DNA of 64,000 nt from Ruminococcus sp. AF46-10NS (GCF_003474435.1 NZ_QRNF01000004.1:62001-126000); one strand, 5' to 3'; shown: positions 37,679 to 48,595, counted from the stretch's first letter. Translations and numbers: made by a program. The notes: generated by a model from the letters alone, not told the origin.

Positions 37679-38380
37679 CTACCGGCTAAGTTTTTCAATT
37701 TTGTAGCCTAAGCCCCAGACAACTTTCAGATAATGTGGTTCCCTGGGATTGATCTCGATCTTTTCACGAATGTGTCGGACATGGACGGCAACGGTGTTGT
37801 CTGCAGCCAGGGCGTTTTCATTCCAGATGCTCTCATAGATCTGAGTGGTGGAAAAAACGCGTCCCTGGTTTTTCATGAGGAGAAGGAGAATGTTGTATTC
37901 AATAGGTGTCAGGCGTACCGGTTCGCCGTCTACCAGGATCTCTTTTTTGTCGTCGTTTACTGTGAGACCTCCTGTTGTGTAGATATGCTCCGATGGAGCC
38001 GGTGCTGCAGCACCAAGCTGTGTGTAGCGCCGCAGCTGGGATTTCACTCTGGCGATGAGTTCCAGAGGATTGAATGGTTTTGTGATATAGTCGTCTGCAC
38101 CGATGTTGAGTCCGAGGATCTTGTCGGTATCTTCGGATTTTGCAGACAGGATGATGATCGGAAGCGGATTGCTCTCACGGATTTTTACAGTTGCCCGGAT
38201 GCCGTCAAGCCGGGGCATCATGATGTCGATAATAAGAAGATCTATCATTTCCGTGTTCAGAATATCCAGTGCCTCCTGGCCGTCATAGGCTTTCAGAATG
38301 TGATAGCCTTCCTGTGTGAGATAGATTTCGATTGCTTCCACGATGGCTTTATCGTCATCGCAAACAAGTATATTAGCCAC
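37679..38380 (-). CDS. OmpR-family response regulator
   Basis: 233 residues. Receiver domain MANILVCDDDKAIVEAIE, phosphoacceptor Asp in LLIIDIMMPRLDG, and SAKSEDTDKILGLNIGADDYITKPF with the conserved Lys. The C-terminal winged helix includes LTPIEYNILLLLMKNQGRVF and VHVRHIREKIEINPREPHYLKVVWGLGYKIE in order. It resembles the VanR/KdpE-type regulators. It is the first gene, with its kinase 43 bases downstream. Regulated genes are not obvious from context. Confidence 0.95.
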   Translation of the reverse strand: MANILVCDDDKAIVEAIEIYLTQEGYHILKAYDGQEALDILNTEMIDLLIIDIMMPRLDGIRATVKIRESNPLPIIILSAKSEDTDKILGLNIGADDYITKPFNPLELIARVKSQLRRYTQLGAAAPAPSEHIYTTGGLTVNDDKKEILVDGEPVRLTPIEYNILLLLMKNQGRVFSTTQIYESIWNENALAADNTVAVHVRHIREKIEINPREPHYLKVVWGLGYKIEKLSR

Positions 38381-38693
38381 TTTTTTGTACCTCCCTGATG
38401 ATGTTAGAATAGCAGCGCCAAATTAAGACGAAAGGGGTAAAAATCTTAAGATTTCATGAAATTCCGATAATTTCCGTGAATACTGTTATTGTACTATAAT
38501 GGGAATGGAGTGTAAATAAGGGGATATTGTTCACTGGCCATATTTTGCGGGGCATTTTGGGGATGATTGTGAAGTATGCTGTTGGCCATGGAGGGAACAG
38601 TAATGAAATAGATTTTGATCACTTGAGAATACCGGAAGCAGTGTGATAAACTATAGAAAAATTGTGTTGATATAGTAAACAGGAGATATTAAA
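38381..38693. other. 313-base intergenic region
   Basis: Between the divergent response-regulator and radical SAM genes. I see a short inverted repeat (GAAATTccgatAATTTC near 38458-38475) close to the response-regulator start, which could be a binding site, and a TATAAT at 38494-38499 on the plus strand without a clear -35. No open frame of merit. Confidence 0.5.
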
Positions 38694-39677
38694 TTGACTT
38701 TGGATAACAGAAAAATAACAAAAGAATTAACAAATAAAATAAAAACAACGTCCATAAAAAATTCAGCAGCGAGCTTGTCTGCCTGCACCCTCTGTCCAAG
38801 AAACTGCAAAGCAGACAGAAACAGTGGGAAAACAGGTTTCTGTGGTGTGGACAGTACAATTTATCTTGCAAGAGCAGCCCTTCATATGTGGGAAGAACCC
38901 TGCATTTCAGGAAAAAAAGGTTCCGGTGCGGTTTTCTTCTCAGGATGTGGACTTCGGTGCTGTTTCTGCCAGAATCATGATATTGCCATTGGAAGCAGAG
39001 GACTTCCGGTAACAGTGGAGCGGCTGAGTGAGATATTTCTGGAACTGAAGGAAAAAGGTGCTGCCAATATCAATCTTGTAACAGGTACACATTATGTACC
39101 GCAGATCATACAGGCTCTTGACATGGCCGGAGAGAAAGGAATGGATCTGCCGGTAGTATATAATTCCAGCGGATATGAAAAGATTGAGACATTAGAACTT
39201 CTGGAAGGGTATGTGGATGTATATCTTCCTGACATGAAATATATGGAATCAGAGCTTGCGCAAAAGTTCTCCCATGCGGCCGATTACCCGGAAACAGCGA
39301 AAGCAGCTATTGGGGAAATGGTGCGTCAGACTGGTAAATGTGAATTCGGTGAGGATGGCTATATCCGAAAGGGAACCATAGTCCGCCATCTGATTCTGCC
39401 GGGACATACAAGAAATTCCGTAAAAGTACTGAAATATCTTCACGAAACTTATGGTGACAATATTTATATCAGCATCATGAATCAGTACACACCAGTCCGT
39501 ATATTCGATACCTGTAAGGAATTAAACAGAAAGGTTACAAAAAGGGAATACGAAAAAGTTCTGGATGCTGCAGTAGATATGGGAATAAAAAACGGATTCA
39601 TCCAGGAAGGAGAAACAGCTTCGGAAAGTTTTATTCCTGATTTCGATTACGAGGGAGTAGAAAAAAATATCCCATAA
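38694..39677 (+). CDS. Radical SAM protein, PflA-like
   Basis: 327 residues. An N-terminal cysteine region CTLCPRNCKADRN and GFCG precedes the SAM-cluster motif CGLRCCFC (CxxxCxxC). Later PDMKYMESELAQKF and LPGHTRNSVKVL follow. Such proteins resemble pyruvate-formate-lyase activases in the YjjI/AmmeMemoRadiSam-like group that carry an extra N-terminal cysteine motif. Substrate protein is not identifiable, and no glycyl-radical enzyme lies nearby. The start is a TTG at 38694 with CAGGAGA 9 bases upstream; no ATG fits the N-terminus. Confidence 0.85.
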   Translation: MTLDNRKITKELTNKIKTTSIKNSAASLSACTLCPRNCKADRNSGKTGFCGVDSTIYLARAALHMWEEPCISGKKGSGAVFFSGCGLRCCFCQNHDIAIGSRGLPVTVERLSEIFLELKEKGAANINLVTGTHYVPQIIQALDMAGEKGMDLPVVYNSSGYEKIETLELLEGYVDVYLPDMKYMESELAQKFSHAADYPETAKAAIGEMVRQTGKCEFGEDGYIRKGTIVRHLILPGHTRNSVKVLKYLHETYGDNIYISIMNQYTPVRIFDTCKELNRKVTKREYEKVLDAAVDMGIKNGFIQEGETASESFIPDFDYEGVEKNIP

Positions 39678-39862
39678 ATGGAAGGAGGCCGGTACTTTCG
39701 TACCGGCGCGTATGAAAAAGAAAAATATTTATAGAAAGCTCATCGCCTTCTATGGCTAATAATATACAGGATAAATGTGAAGAAAATGTGAATATCATTT
39801 GAAAAAAATGTGAAAAAGTGCGATTTATGACGCAAAACATACAGAATATGACGCTGAAAGAT

Positions 39863-39911
39863 AAAAGCCATGTAAAACAGAGAATTTTAAACTCTGTTTT
39901 ACATGGCTTTT
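39863..39911. terminator. Long perfect bidirectional terminator
   Basis: AAAAGCCATGTAAAACAGAG (39863-39882) pairs perfectly with the complementary 20 bases at 39892-39911. T-rich on both sides, it separates the convergent radical SAM and trkH genes. Confidence 0.9.
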
Positions 39912-39916
39912 CACTA

Positions 39917-41356
39917 TCAGAATTTCTTCCATGTTTCCCGAAGGAAAAGGATTAAAATGGGGAACAGCTCCAGTCGTCCTGCAAGCATGTCAAAAGAAAG
40001 TACAAGTTTGGAAAGCGGAGAAAAAATCCCGAAGTTTCCGGTAGGGCCGATCAGGGAAAGACCAGGACCTACGTTATTCAATGTTGTTGCAACTGCTGTA
40101 AAGTTGGTCACAAGGTCAAACTCATCAAAACTGATGATAAAAATGGACACGGCCATAAGCATGAGATATACGATCATATAAATGTTGGTAGCACGCATAA
40201 CTTCATGGGAAACTGCCTTGCCGTCCATCTTGATCTTTTTTACTGCATTGGGGTGCAGATAAAGATGCAGTTCTTTGCGAACGGATTTTGCAAGAAGCAG
40301 AAGACGGGAGATCTTGATTCCGCCACCTGTACTGCCTGCACATGCTCCGCAGAATGTAAGCAGCACCAGGATCGTCCTTGATACCGCGGGCCACTGGTTA
40401 TAATCCGTGGTAGCATAACCGGTAGTAGTGATAATGGAACCCACCTGGAAAAAGCTCTGTTGAAGTGCTTCCCATACATTGTTGAACAGATGACGCACAT
40501 TGAAAGTGATCATCAGTGCGGAAGCGATGATAACAATAAAATAACAGCGAACTTCTTCAGATTTCAGTGCCTGTGAAAACTTTTTTGTAAGGAGCAGGAA
40601 GTAGACATTGAAGTTAACTCCGAACAGGATCATAAATACTGTGATCACGATCTGTATATATAAGCTGTAGCTTCCCATACTGTCTGGTTTGATGCCAAAG
40701 CCGCCGGTTCCGGCAGTACCAAAGGCTGCACAGAGACTGTCATAAAGAGGTATGCCACCAAGAAGCAGAAGTATGATCAGAACAACAGTCAGGGCAATGT
40801 AAATCTTGTAGAGAATTTTTGCAGTCGCCTGAACTTTCGGCAGCAACTTACCTACAGAAGGACCTGGGCTCTCTGCTTTCATAAGGTTCATGTGATAACC
40901 GCCTGCCAGCGGCAACAGTGTCAGGATAAATACCAGAACTCCCATACCACCGATCCAGTGGGAAAAACACCTCCAGATATTAATACAGTAAGGCATCTGT
41001 GAAGGATCGGAGAGAATACTGGAACCGGTCGTGGTAAATCCGGAAACAATCTCAAAAAAAGCATCAATAGGGTTGGGTATAGCTTTGCTGAGCACAAAAG
41101 GCACAGCACCTACAATACTGAGGACGATCCAGCTGAGTGCTGTTGTCACAAGACCCTCACGTGCATAAAAAGCTTTTTTTGTGGGTTTGCGGCTGACCAG
41201 TGGAACGCCGACAGCCAAGCATGCCAGTATTGTGATCAGAAAAGCAATGCCGGCTTTTTCACGGTAGATCAGAGCTGTGATTCCGGGAACCAGCATACAT
41301 ACAGCTTCTACGTTCATGATCCATCCCAGTATATAAACAATAATCGAATAATTCAT
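39917..41356 (-). CDS. trkH: Potassium uptake channel subunit TrkH/KtrB
   Basis: 479 residues, membrane throughout, with the four K+-selectivity loops: SGFTTTGSSIL, FGTAGTGGFG, SIITTTGYATTDY and a fourth near TTLNNVGPGLSLIGP. It ends in ILFLRETWKKF, a family-typical tail. The RCK partner trkA is 15 bases upstream in the same direction. Activity is expected to be regulated by c-di-AMP in Firmicutes, and the c-di-AMP phosphodiesterase gdpP also lies in this window. The hairpin at 39863 ends its transcription. Confidence 0.95.
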   Translation of the reverse strand: MNYSIIVYILGWIMNVEAVCMLVPGITALIYREKAGIAFLITILACLAVGVPLVSRKPTKKAFYAREGLVTTALSWIVLSIVGAVPFVLSKAIPNPIDAFFEIVSGFTTTGSSILSDPSQMPYCINIWRCFSHWIGGMGVLVFILTLLPLAGGYHMNLMKAESPGPSVGKLLPKVQATAKILYKIYIALTVVLIILLLLGGIPLYDSLCAAFGTAGTGGFGIKPDSMGSYSLYIQIVITVFMILFGVNFNVYFLLLTKKFSQALKSEEVRCYFIVIIASALMITFNVRHLFNNVWEALQQSFFQVGSIITTTGYATTDYNQWPAVSRTILVLLTFCGACAGSTGGGIKISRLLLLAKSVRKELHLYLHPNAVKKIKMDGKAVSHEVMRATNIYMIVYLMLMAVSIFIISFDEFDLVTNFTAVATTLNNVGPGLSLIGPTGNFGIFSPLSKLVLSFDMLAGRLELFPILILFLRETWKKF

Positions 41357-41371
41357 TTTTCGGTACCTTTT

Positions 41372-42727
41372 CTATGCAAGAATGTCTGTGATGTCACGGA
41401 GGCCTTTGTGTGTAGTAACAATGATAACAGTGTCACCGACCTGAATGGTATCCTGACCACGGGGGATGCGGATATGGCCGTTACGGTTAAGGCAGCCGAC
41501 CAGAAGATTTTTGCGGAGATTCAGGTCTGCAAGAGGAATATCTGTCACCTGGGATTCTTCGCGAATGGCGAATTCCAGGGCTTCTGCGTTGCCGTCCAGT
41601 ATATGATAAAGAGTTTCCACATTGCTTCCGATACTGTTTTGTGCGGCACGGACATACTGCAGGATATAATCAGCGGTGATGTTCTTGGGATAAATAATGC
41701 TTCCGATATCAAGCGTATCAATGACATCATCGAATTCCAGACGGTTGACCTTGGCAATCAGTTTGGCATCGGAGATACTTTTGGCAAAAAGGGCAAGGAA
41801 AACATTCTCCTCATCCAGATTGGTAAGGGTAACAAAAGATTCGGATTCTGTAAGTCCTTCTTCAAGAAGAAGAGAACGGTTCGTTCCGTCACCGTTGATA
41901 ATGGTTGCATCAGGAAGCAGCTCGCTTAAATGCTCACAGCGTTCTTTGTTCTGCTCGATGATCTTGACACTGATCTTCATGTCAAGAAGAGCGCGGGCAA
42001 GATAAAAGGAAATGGTTCCACCACCTACGATGATGCAGTTCTTGACCTGATTGGTCTTAAGTCCGATCTTGCGGAAAAAGCTTGCTGCATTCAGCGGGGA
42101 AGCCAGGATGGAAACCATATCACCGTTGTGGATGATGTGATCACCGCCGGGAATGGATACATTGTCAGGACTCTCGATAGCGCAGACAAGGATATCGCTG
42201 CGGAAAGTGTCAGAGACCTGGGATACGCTCATTCCGTCCAGTTTAAATTCCGGAAGAACTTTGAATTTAAGAAGTTCTACACGGCCACGTGCAAAGGTAT
42301 CGATCTTGATTGCTGATGGAAAACGGAGAAGTCGTGAGATTTCCTGTGCAGCGGCAAGCTCCGGGTTAATGATCATGGTAACGCCAAGACGTTCTTTGAT
42401 GAAGCCGATTTCTTTTCCATAAATTGGGTTTCGGACACGGGCGATAGTCTGACAGTGGTTGGCCTTCTGTGCAATCAGGCAGCAGAGAAGGTTCAGTTCG
42501 TCAGATGCAGTTACTGCGATCAGGATGTCCGCAGTGTCAACGCCTGCCTCCATTAAAGTATTGATGCTGGCACCATTACCGACGATTCCCATAGCGTCGA
42601 TATTTTCACAGAGATCATTGATCTTATCGGCGACAATGTCGACCAGAGTAATATCAATATCCTCTGCCTGAAGCTGCTCTGCAAGGTTTCTGCCAACTTT
42701 GCCGCAGCCTACAATAATTACCTGCAT
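41372..42727 (-). CDS. trkA: Potassium uptake regulatory subunit TrkA
   Basis: 451 residues with two RCK units in tandem. Each has an NAD-binding Rossmann loop: MQVIIVGCGKVGRNLAEQL and KNCIIVGGGTISFYLARAL, each followed by a C-terminal RCK_C (TrkA-C) region. It gates TrkH in response to nucleotides. The start at 42727 is chosen for the Rossmann start and the GAGG-type site just before it; the upstream 24 residues are not conserved. It is the first gene of the trkA-trkH unit. Confidence 0.95.
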   Translation of the reverse strand: MQVIIVGCGKVGRNLAEQLQAEDIDITLVDIVADKINDLCENIDAMGIVGNGASINTLMEAGVDTADILIAVTASDELNLLCCLIAQKANHCQTIARVRNPIYGKEIGFIKERLGVTMIINPELAAAQEISRLLRFPSAIKIDTFARGRVELLKFKVLPEFKLDGMSVSQVSDTFRSDILVCAIESPDNVSIPGGDHIIHNGDMVSILASPLNAASFFRKIGLKTNQVKNCIIVGGGTISFYLARALLDMKISVKIIEQNKERCEHLSELLPDATIINGDGTNRSLLLEEGLTESESFVTLTNLDEENVFLALFAKSISDAKLIAKVNRLEFDDVIDTLDIGSIIYPKNITADYILQYVRAAQNSIGSNVETLYHILDGNAEALEFAIREESQVTDIPLADLNLRKNLLVGCLNRNGHIRIPRGQDTIQVGDTVIIVTTHKGLRDITDILA

Positions 42728-42803
42728 AATTTCCTCCTTCAATAGCCGGCTAGGGCTACAATCATAAGTAAAAGTGCCTATCAGTGTAAAAATAGGCAAG
42801 GAT

Positions 42804-42832
42804 ATTATAGCACTGTAACCAGGATTTTTAAA
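42804..42832 (-). promoter_or_regulatory. SigA promoter of trkA-trkH
   Basis: Minus strand TTTAAA (42827-42832), 17 bases, TGC-TATAAT (42804-42809). The leader contains a small GCCTAT/ATAGGC hairpin (42777-42798). Confidence 0.75.
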
Positions 42833-42987
42833 CAGTAATATTTTCTACTATTTATTGAAAAAAATGATAGAAACATAGAGATTTATGAAGGAAAGAATGT
42901 TTTTTGAAAAAGAAGAGGAAGGAGTTTTCACATGTTGGAAAAAATATCATAAAATATACCGTGATCATGAATGAAAGGAATTCGCTT

Positions 42988-43347
42988 ATGGATCGATTTC
43001 AGATGAATCGTTCGGGGGTCAGACCGTATAATTATACATGCGGAATGAACAATACGTCTTTTCCCCGCAATGATCGTTCATCTTCAGATATGCAAAACTG
43101 CAGCAGGCAGAACAGCAGCTGCATGAATAATCAGAAAGATCAGAAAGAAGGCTGCAGCTGCAAAATGCCGGGAATCAAACCGTCTCAGGAAATGTATTCT
43201 CATCTGAAGCATCTGGTTCCGGCCATGGCTTATGTACCATGCCAGGAGTTTGCACCTACCTTTGAACTTCAAAAGGCTCTTCAGGTCGGAACGATTTTTC
43301 CGGAGCTTTGCAAGCCGTTTTGTGGCAGGAGAGGAGGACGCAGATAA
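42988..43347 (+). CDS. cotJA: Spore coat protein CotJA, with cysteine-rich N-terminus
   Basis: CotJA is a small spore coat component made in the mother cell. The C-terminal half (about residues 75-119) has the CotJA core: AYVPCQEFAPTFELQKAL followed by VGTIFPELCKPF. The N-terminal ~65 residues are an unusual Asn/Ser/Cys-rich segment with a cluster GCSCKMPG, absent from the short B. subtilis protein. The start at 42988 has GAAAGGAA 8 bases upstream; earlier in-frame starts at 42967 and 42904 extend a non-conserved tail. It overlaps cotJB by one base (TAATG). Confidence 0.85.
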   Translation: MDRFQMNRSGVRPYNYTCGMNNTSFPRNDRSSSDMQNCSRQNSSCMNNQKDQKEGCSCKMPGIKPSQEMYSHLKHLVPAMAYVPCQEFAPTFELQKALQVGTIFPELCKPFCGRRGGRR

Positions 43348-43631
43348 TGGTTGGAAATGGAAATTGTGCTTCAAAAAAAGAACTTCTGCAGTCCATCAAT
43401 CAGGTAAGCTTTGCTATTAATGACCTTCTTCTTTTTCTGGATACCCATCCGCGGGAAAAACGGGCGCTGGAATATTTCAGTGAACTCAGTGCCAGAAGAA
43501 ATGAGCTTCTGAAAAAATATGCAGAACTCCATGGGCCTCTGACTGTTGATACAGCAAACGACAGCTGTCTCAGATCCTGGCAGTGGATGGAACAGCCGTT
43601 TCCATGGGAACAGGAAGGAGGATGCAGATAA
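43347..43631 (+). CDS. cotJB: Spore coat protein CotJB
   Basis: 94 residues with the CotJB features ELLQSINQVSFAINDLLLFLDTHP and YAELHGPLTV, then a Trp-rich end RSWQWMEQPFPWEQEGG. Its start overlaps the cotJA stop by one base. It is translated between cotJA and cotJC, and the three proteins form part of the coat. A GAGGAGG site lies in the end of cotJA. Confidence 0.9.
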   Translation: MVGNGNCASKKELLQSINQVSFAINDLLLFLDTHPREKRALEYFSELSARRNELLKKYAELHGPLTVDTANDSCLRSWQWMEQPFPWEQEGGCR

Positions 43632-43634
43632 GTT

Positions 43635-44258
43635 ATGTGGAATTATGAAAAAAGACTTCAGTATCCTGTAAACATTAAAACTCCGAACGCAAAGCTGGCC
43701 CAGTTTATCATGAGCCAATACGGCGGGCCGGATGGCGAAATAGGAGCTTCCATGCGTTATCTTTCCCAGCGTTTTACTGCTCCGAACCGGATGGCAGCAG
43801 CAGTTCTTAATGATGTTGCGACAGAAGAACTGGCGCATCTGGAAATGGTATCCACCATTGTTCATCAGCTGACCAGAAATCTTTCCATGGAAGAGATCGA
43901 GAACAGCGGACTTGGACCGTATTATATTGACCATACAGTGGGAGTATGGCCGCAGGCAGCAGGAGGAGTGCCGTTTAATGCCTGTGAATTCCAGAGCAAG
44001 GGTGATCCGATCACGGATCTGTTTGAAGACCTTGCTGCAGAGCAGAAAGCACGCTCCACTTATGATAATATCCTCCGTGTGGTAAGAAATATTCCGGAGG
44101 TTGCTGACCCGATCCGTTTCCTTCGGGCAAGAGAAGTTGTGCATTTCCAGCGTTTTGGTGAGGCACTTCGTTCTGTTCAGGAACAGCTGGATGCAAAAAA
44201 TTTCTATGCTTTTAATCCTAGCTTTGATAATCCGTGTAAAGCGTCCTGCGAAGATTGA
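43635..44258 (+). CDS. cotJC: Spore coat protein CotJC (manganese-catalase-like)
   Basis: 207 residues. It is a ferritin-like helix bundle with EELAHLEM and EVVHFQRFGEAL as metal-binding Glu/His motifs, and GGPDGEIGASMRYLSQRF. It is homologous to dimanganese catalases and in spores probably contributes to peroxide protection. AAGGAGG precedes it by about 12 bases. It is the last gene of cotJABC. Confidence 0.93.
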   Translation: MWNYEKRLQYPVNIKTPNAKLAQFIMSQYGGPDGEIGASMRYLSQRFTAPNRMAAAVLNDVATEELAHLEMVSTIVHQLTRNLSMEEIENSGLGPYYIDHTVGVWPQAAGGVPFNACEFQSKGDPITDLFEDLAAEQKARSTYDNILRVVRNIPEVADPIRFLRAREVVHFQRFGEALRSVQEQLDAKNFYAFNPSFDNPCKASCED

Positions 44259-44269
44259 TGAGATAAGAA

Positions 44270-44316
44270 AAGCTGCACAGCTGTTTCTGTTATTCCTGAA
44301 AACAGCCGTGCAGCTT
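44270..44316. terminator. Terminator between cotJC and the giant activase gene
   Basis: AAGCTGCACAGCTGTTT (44270-44286) pairs with AAACAGCCGTGCAGCTT (44300-44316). It has a T-run on the minus strand, so it mainly ends the activase transcript, and gives a stem after cotJC. Confidence 0.8.
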
Positions 44317-44355
44317 AAATATTTAAAATTTACAGTTTATGTCTGCTGCGTATTA

Positions 44356-47300
44356 TTACGATTTCTTTTTATCATCCTTATGCAGATTCTTCTGTGCAGT
44401 GGAGAGCATCAGCTTGATTCGGTTCAGCTGGTTTACCTCACTTGCACCCGGATCATAATCAATAGCAACGATGTTTGCTTCCGGATGCTCACGGCGAACT
44501 TCCTTGATGACACCTTTACCTACGATGTGATTTGGCAGGCAGCCAAATGGCTGGATGCAGACGATATTCGGAACGCCGCCGTGGATCAGCTCCATCATCT
44601 CACCTGTCAGGAACCAGCCCTCACCAGTCTGGTTTCCGGCAGAAACGATCGGAGAAGCCATTTTTGCAAGGTCACGGATATCAGCTGCAGGTGTAAAGTG
44701 ACGACTCTGCTCAAGAGCTTCGTTGGCAGTTTTGCGCAGCCAGTCAATAGCCTTAAGACCTAAGTTGGCAATGGTAGCCTTGGATTTTTTGAAGCCAAGC
44801 TTCTCAACCTTGAAGTTCTGGTTGTAGAAGCAGTAGCAGATAAAGTCAATCAGATCCGGAACAACTGGTTCTGCACCTTCTGCTTCCAGAAGATCTGCAA
44901 GGTGGTTGTTTGCTGCCGGAAGGAATTTGACAAGGATCTCACCCACAATACCAACACGAGGTTTTTTCTCATCGGAAATCGGGATCGTATCAAAATCATG
45001 GACCATTTCACGGCACATTTTCTTAAAGGTACCATGGCTTACGCTACTGCCTGTTACGAAGGCAATGACGCGCTGCTCCCAGATCTTGTGCTTGCGGTTT
45101 ACGATACCTTCTTCAAGCTCATATGGACGCATGCGGTATACACATTTCATCAGGATATCACCGAATACGGCACCGTAAACGATACGCTTGATCAGCGGCA
45201 GTGACAGTTTAAATCCAGGGTTACTCTCAAGGCCGCTTAAATTCAGGGAGATAACCGGAACCTGCTCCATGCCGGCTTTTTTCAGGGCACGGCGGATGAA
45301 AGCGATATAGTTGGAGGCACGGCAGCCACCGCCTGTCTGAGACATGATGACTGCAGTTTTGTTCAGGTCATATTTGCCGGAAAGAAGGGCATCCATGATC
45401 TGTCCGACAACCATAAGGGACGGATAGCAGGCATCATTGTTTACATATTTAAGGCCCACATCAACGGCGTGCTTGTTGTCGTTTGGGAGGACTTCCAGGT
45501 TATAGCCGGATGCGTTAAAAGCAGCCTCAAAGATTCCGAAGTGGAAAGGAGACATCTGTGGGCAGAGGATGGTGTATTCCTTACGCATCTGCTTGGTAAA
45601 GGATACTTTTTCAATAGAAGCCGGCTTGATGGTTCTCTTTTTATTCTGCGCCTGTTTTGCTCGGATCGCAGCGATCAGGGAACGGATACGGATCCTTGCA
45701 GCACCCAGGTTGTTGACCTCATCGATTTTCAGACAGGTGTAGATCTTGTCGCTTCCATCCAGGATCTCATACACCTCGTCGGTGGTAACAGCATCAAGTC
45801 CGCAGCCGAAAGAGTTCAGCTGGATCAGATCCAGATCATCTCTTGTCTTTACAAAGTTTGCAGCAGAGTAGAGACGGGAATGGTACATCCACTGGTCATT
45901 AACACGGATCGGACGCTCCACATGTCCAAGGTGAGCAACAGAATCTTCAGTAAATACAGCAATTCCGTAGCTGTTGATCATATCCGGGATTCCATGGTGG
46001 ATCTCAGGATCGATATGATACGGACGGCCTGCAAGAACGATTCCTCGACGGCCTGTTTCTTTCAGGTACCGGAGAGTTTCCTCGCCTTTCTTCTGTACGT
46101 CGAGGTGCACTGCGGACAGCTCATCCCATGCTTTATGTGCAGCTGCTTTTACCTCGGCGGCAGGAATGTCAGGGAATTCTTCCACAAGCCGGCTAGTCAG
46201 GATTTCCTCGGAGGTAAAGGCCATGAACGGATTGCGGAAAGTGATGGACGGATCGTTAAGCTCGTCCACGTTATTCTTGATATTTTCCGCATAGGAAGTA
46301 ACGATCGGGCAATTGTAATGGTTGACTGCATCCGGGAACTCATTTCTCTCATACGGGATACATGGGTAGAAGATAAATTTCACGCCATTGCGGATCAGCC
46401 ATGTCACATGTCCGTGAGCAAGTTTTGCAGGGTAGCACTCGGACTCACTTGGGATGGACTCAATACCCAACTCATAGATCTTACGTGTGGAAGTCGGAGA
46501 GAGAACCACCTGATATTTCAGTTCAGTAAAGAATGTATACCAGAACGGATAGTTCTCAAACATGTTCAGCACACGTGGGATACCAACCTGTCCGCGGATT
46601 GCCTTATCTGTAGAAAGCGGTTCATAGGAAAAGATCCTCTTATATTTATAGTCGAAAAGATTCGGGATATGATCTTTGTTCTTCTCTTTTCCAAGGCCGC
46701 GCTCACAGCGGTTTCCGCTGATATATTTACGTCCGCCGGAGAATTTGTTGATAGTCAGACGGCAGTTGTTGGTACATCCGCGGCAGTTTGCCATGGAGGT
46801 AGTGTACTGCAGGCTGTTGATCTGATCAATGGAAAGCATGGAAGTTTTTTCCCCTTCCTGATAACGTTCCCTTGCGATCAGCTGCGCCGAAAGCACCCAT
46901 GATTCCTGCGATATCCGGGCGGATAGCCTGGCAGTTGGCAATTTTCTCAAAACTTCGAAGAACCGCATCATTGTAGAAAGTACCACCCTGTACAACAATG
47001 TGCTTGCCAAGTTCGGAAGCATCGGAAACCTTGATAACTTTGTAAAGGGCGTTTTTGATAACTGAGTAGGCAAGACCTGCGGAGATATCGGAAACCTCAG
47101 CGCCTTCTTTCTGAGCCTGTTTAACTTTGGAGTTCATAAATACAGTACAACGTGTTCCAAGATCGATCGGATGCTTTGCAAAAAGTGCAGCTTTTGCGAA
47201 GTCCTGTACTGTATAGTTCAGGGATTTGGCGAAAGTTTCGATAAAGGAACCGCAGCCTGAGGAACATGCTTCGTTCAGCTGCACGCTGTCAACGGTCTGG

Positions 47301-48595
47301 TTGCGGATCTTGATACATTTCATATCCTGTCCGCCGATATCCAGGATACAGTCTACTTCCGGGTCAAAGAAAGCGGCTGCATAATAATGGGAAACTGTCT
47401 CAACCTCACCCTCGTCAAGAAGAAGTGCAGCTTTGATCAGTGCCTCGCCATATCCGGTAGAGCAGGAAAAAGCAATCTCTGCGTCTTCCGGAAGAAGCTC
47501 ATAGATTTCCTTGATGGAGCTGATGGTGGTTTTGAGTGGGTTTCCGTTGTTGTTGCTGTAGAAAGAATAGAGAAGGGTTCCGTCCTCACCGACCAGTGCA
47601 GTCTTGGTAGTGGTGGAACCTGCATCGATTCCCAGGAAACATTTTCCCTTATATGTAGAAAGGTCGCCGGTTTTTACCTTGTAAGCACTCTGGCGTTCGT
47701 GGAAAGCCTGATAGTCTTCTTCGGTGGCAAACAGCGGTTCCATACGCTCAACCTCGAAGTCAAGCTTGATGGTAGTACGCATGCGTTCTTTCAACTCGAT
47801 CAGGGATACAGTCACATCCTGCTTCGCATTCAGTGCAGAACCGATGGCTGCGAACAGATGGGAGTTATCCGGTGCGATAATGTGTTCGTCATCCAGCTTC
47901 AGAGTACGGATAAAAGCAGCCTTAAGCTCTGAGAGAAAGTGAAGTGGTCCGCCCAGGAATGCAACATGTCCGCGGATCGGTTTACCGCAGGCAAGACCTG
48001 AAATGGTCTGGTTGACAACTGCCTGGAAAATGGAAGCGGAAAGGTCTTCTTTGGTGGCACCGTCATTAATAAGAGGCTGAATATCTGTTTTGGCAAAAAC
48101 ACCACAGCGGGCTGCGATCGGATAGAGTGCCTTGTAATGTTTTGCATACTCATTAAGTCCCGGTGCGTCAGTCTGAAGAAGGGAAGCCATCTGGTCGATG
48201 AAGGAACCTGTGCCGCCGGCGCAGATACCGTTCATACGCTGCTCAACATTTCCGTTCTCAAAATAGATGATCTTGGCATCCTCGCCACCAAGCTCAATGG
48301 CTACATCGGTCTTCGGAGCCAGTTTCTGAAGAGAAGTGGAAACAGCAATAACTTCCTGGACAAAAGGTACTTCCAGGTGATTGGCAAGAGTCAGTCCGCC
48401 GGAACCTGTGATGACCGGGCAGAGAGTGAGCTCGCCAAGCTGGTTCTCAGCTTTCTGAAGAAGATCTGCAAGTGTTTCCTGGATATTTGCAAAATGTCTC
48501 TCGTAATCGGAGAATACAAGATTATCATTTTCGTCTAAGATCGCGATCTTGACAGTGGTGGAACCAATGTCAATTCCAAGTGTGTGTTTCTTCAT
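44356..48595 (-). CDS. Giant 2-hydroxyacyl-CoA dehydratase activase fusion (BcrAD/BadF plus DUF2229, frameshifted)
   Basis: The 5' part (46826-48595) has two ASKHA ATPase units: [17 protein letters not shown] with [11 protein letters not shown] and [12 protein letters not shown], then [16 protein letters not shown] with [12 protein letters not shown] and [12 protein letters not shown]. The 3' part has CRGCTNNC, then the DUF2229/dehydratase-like region. These proteins donate ATP-driven electrons to 2-hydroxyacyl-CoA dehydratases; the exact substrate of the giant fusions is not established. The two frames join near 46880-46884 at FGAA/LIARERY by adding two bases (or removing one), giving about 1,413 residues. 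Normal for the family. Its function in ester or amino-acid fermentation is inferred. Confidence 0.88.

Noticed and set aside
45469..46902. Long plus-strand open frame (477 codons)
   Set aside because: It is antisense to the activase gene, which has clear domain motifs, and its translation looks like no protein family.
44356..48595. Two separate genes for the activase
   Set aside because: The frames overlap and the second begins without a ribosome site, and only the joined protein matches the family's length.
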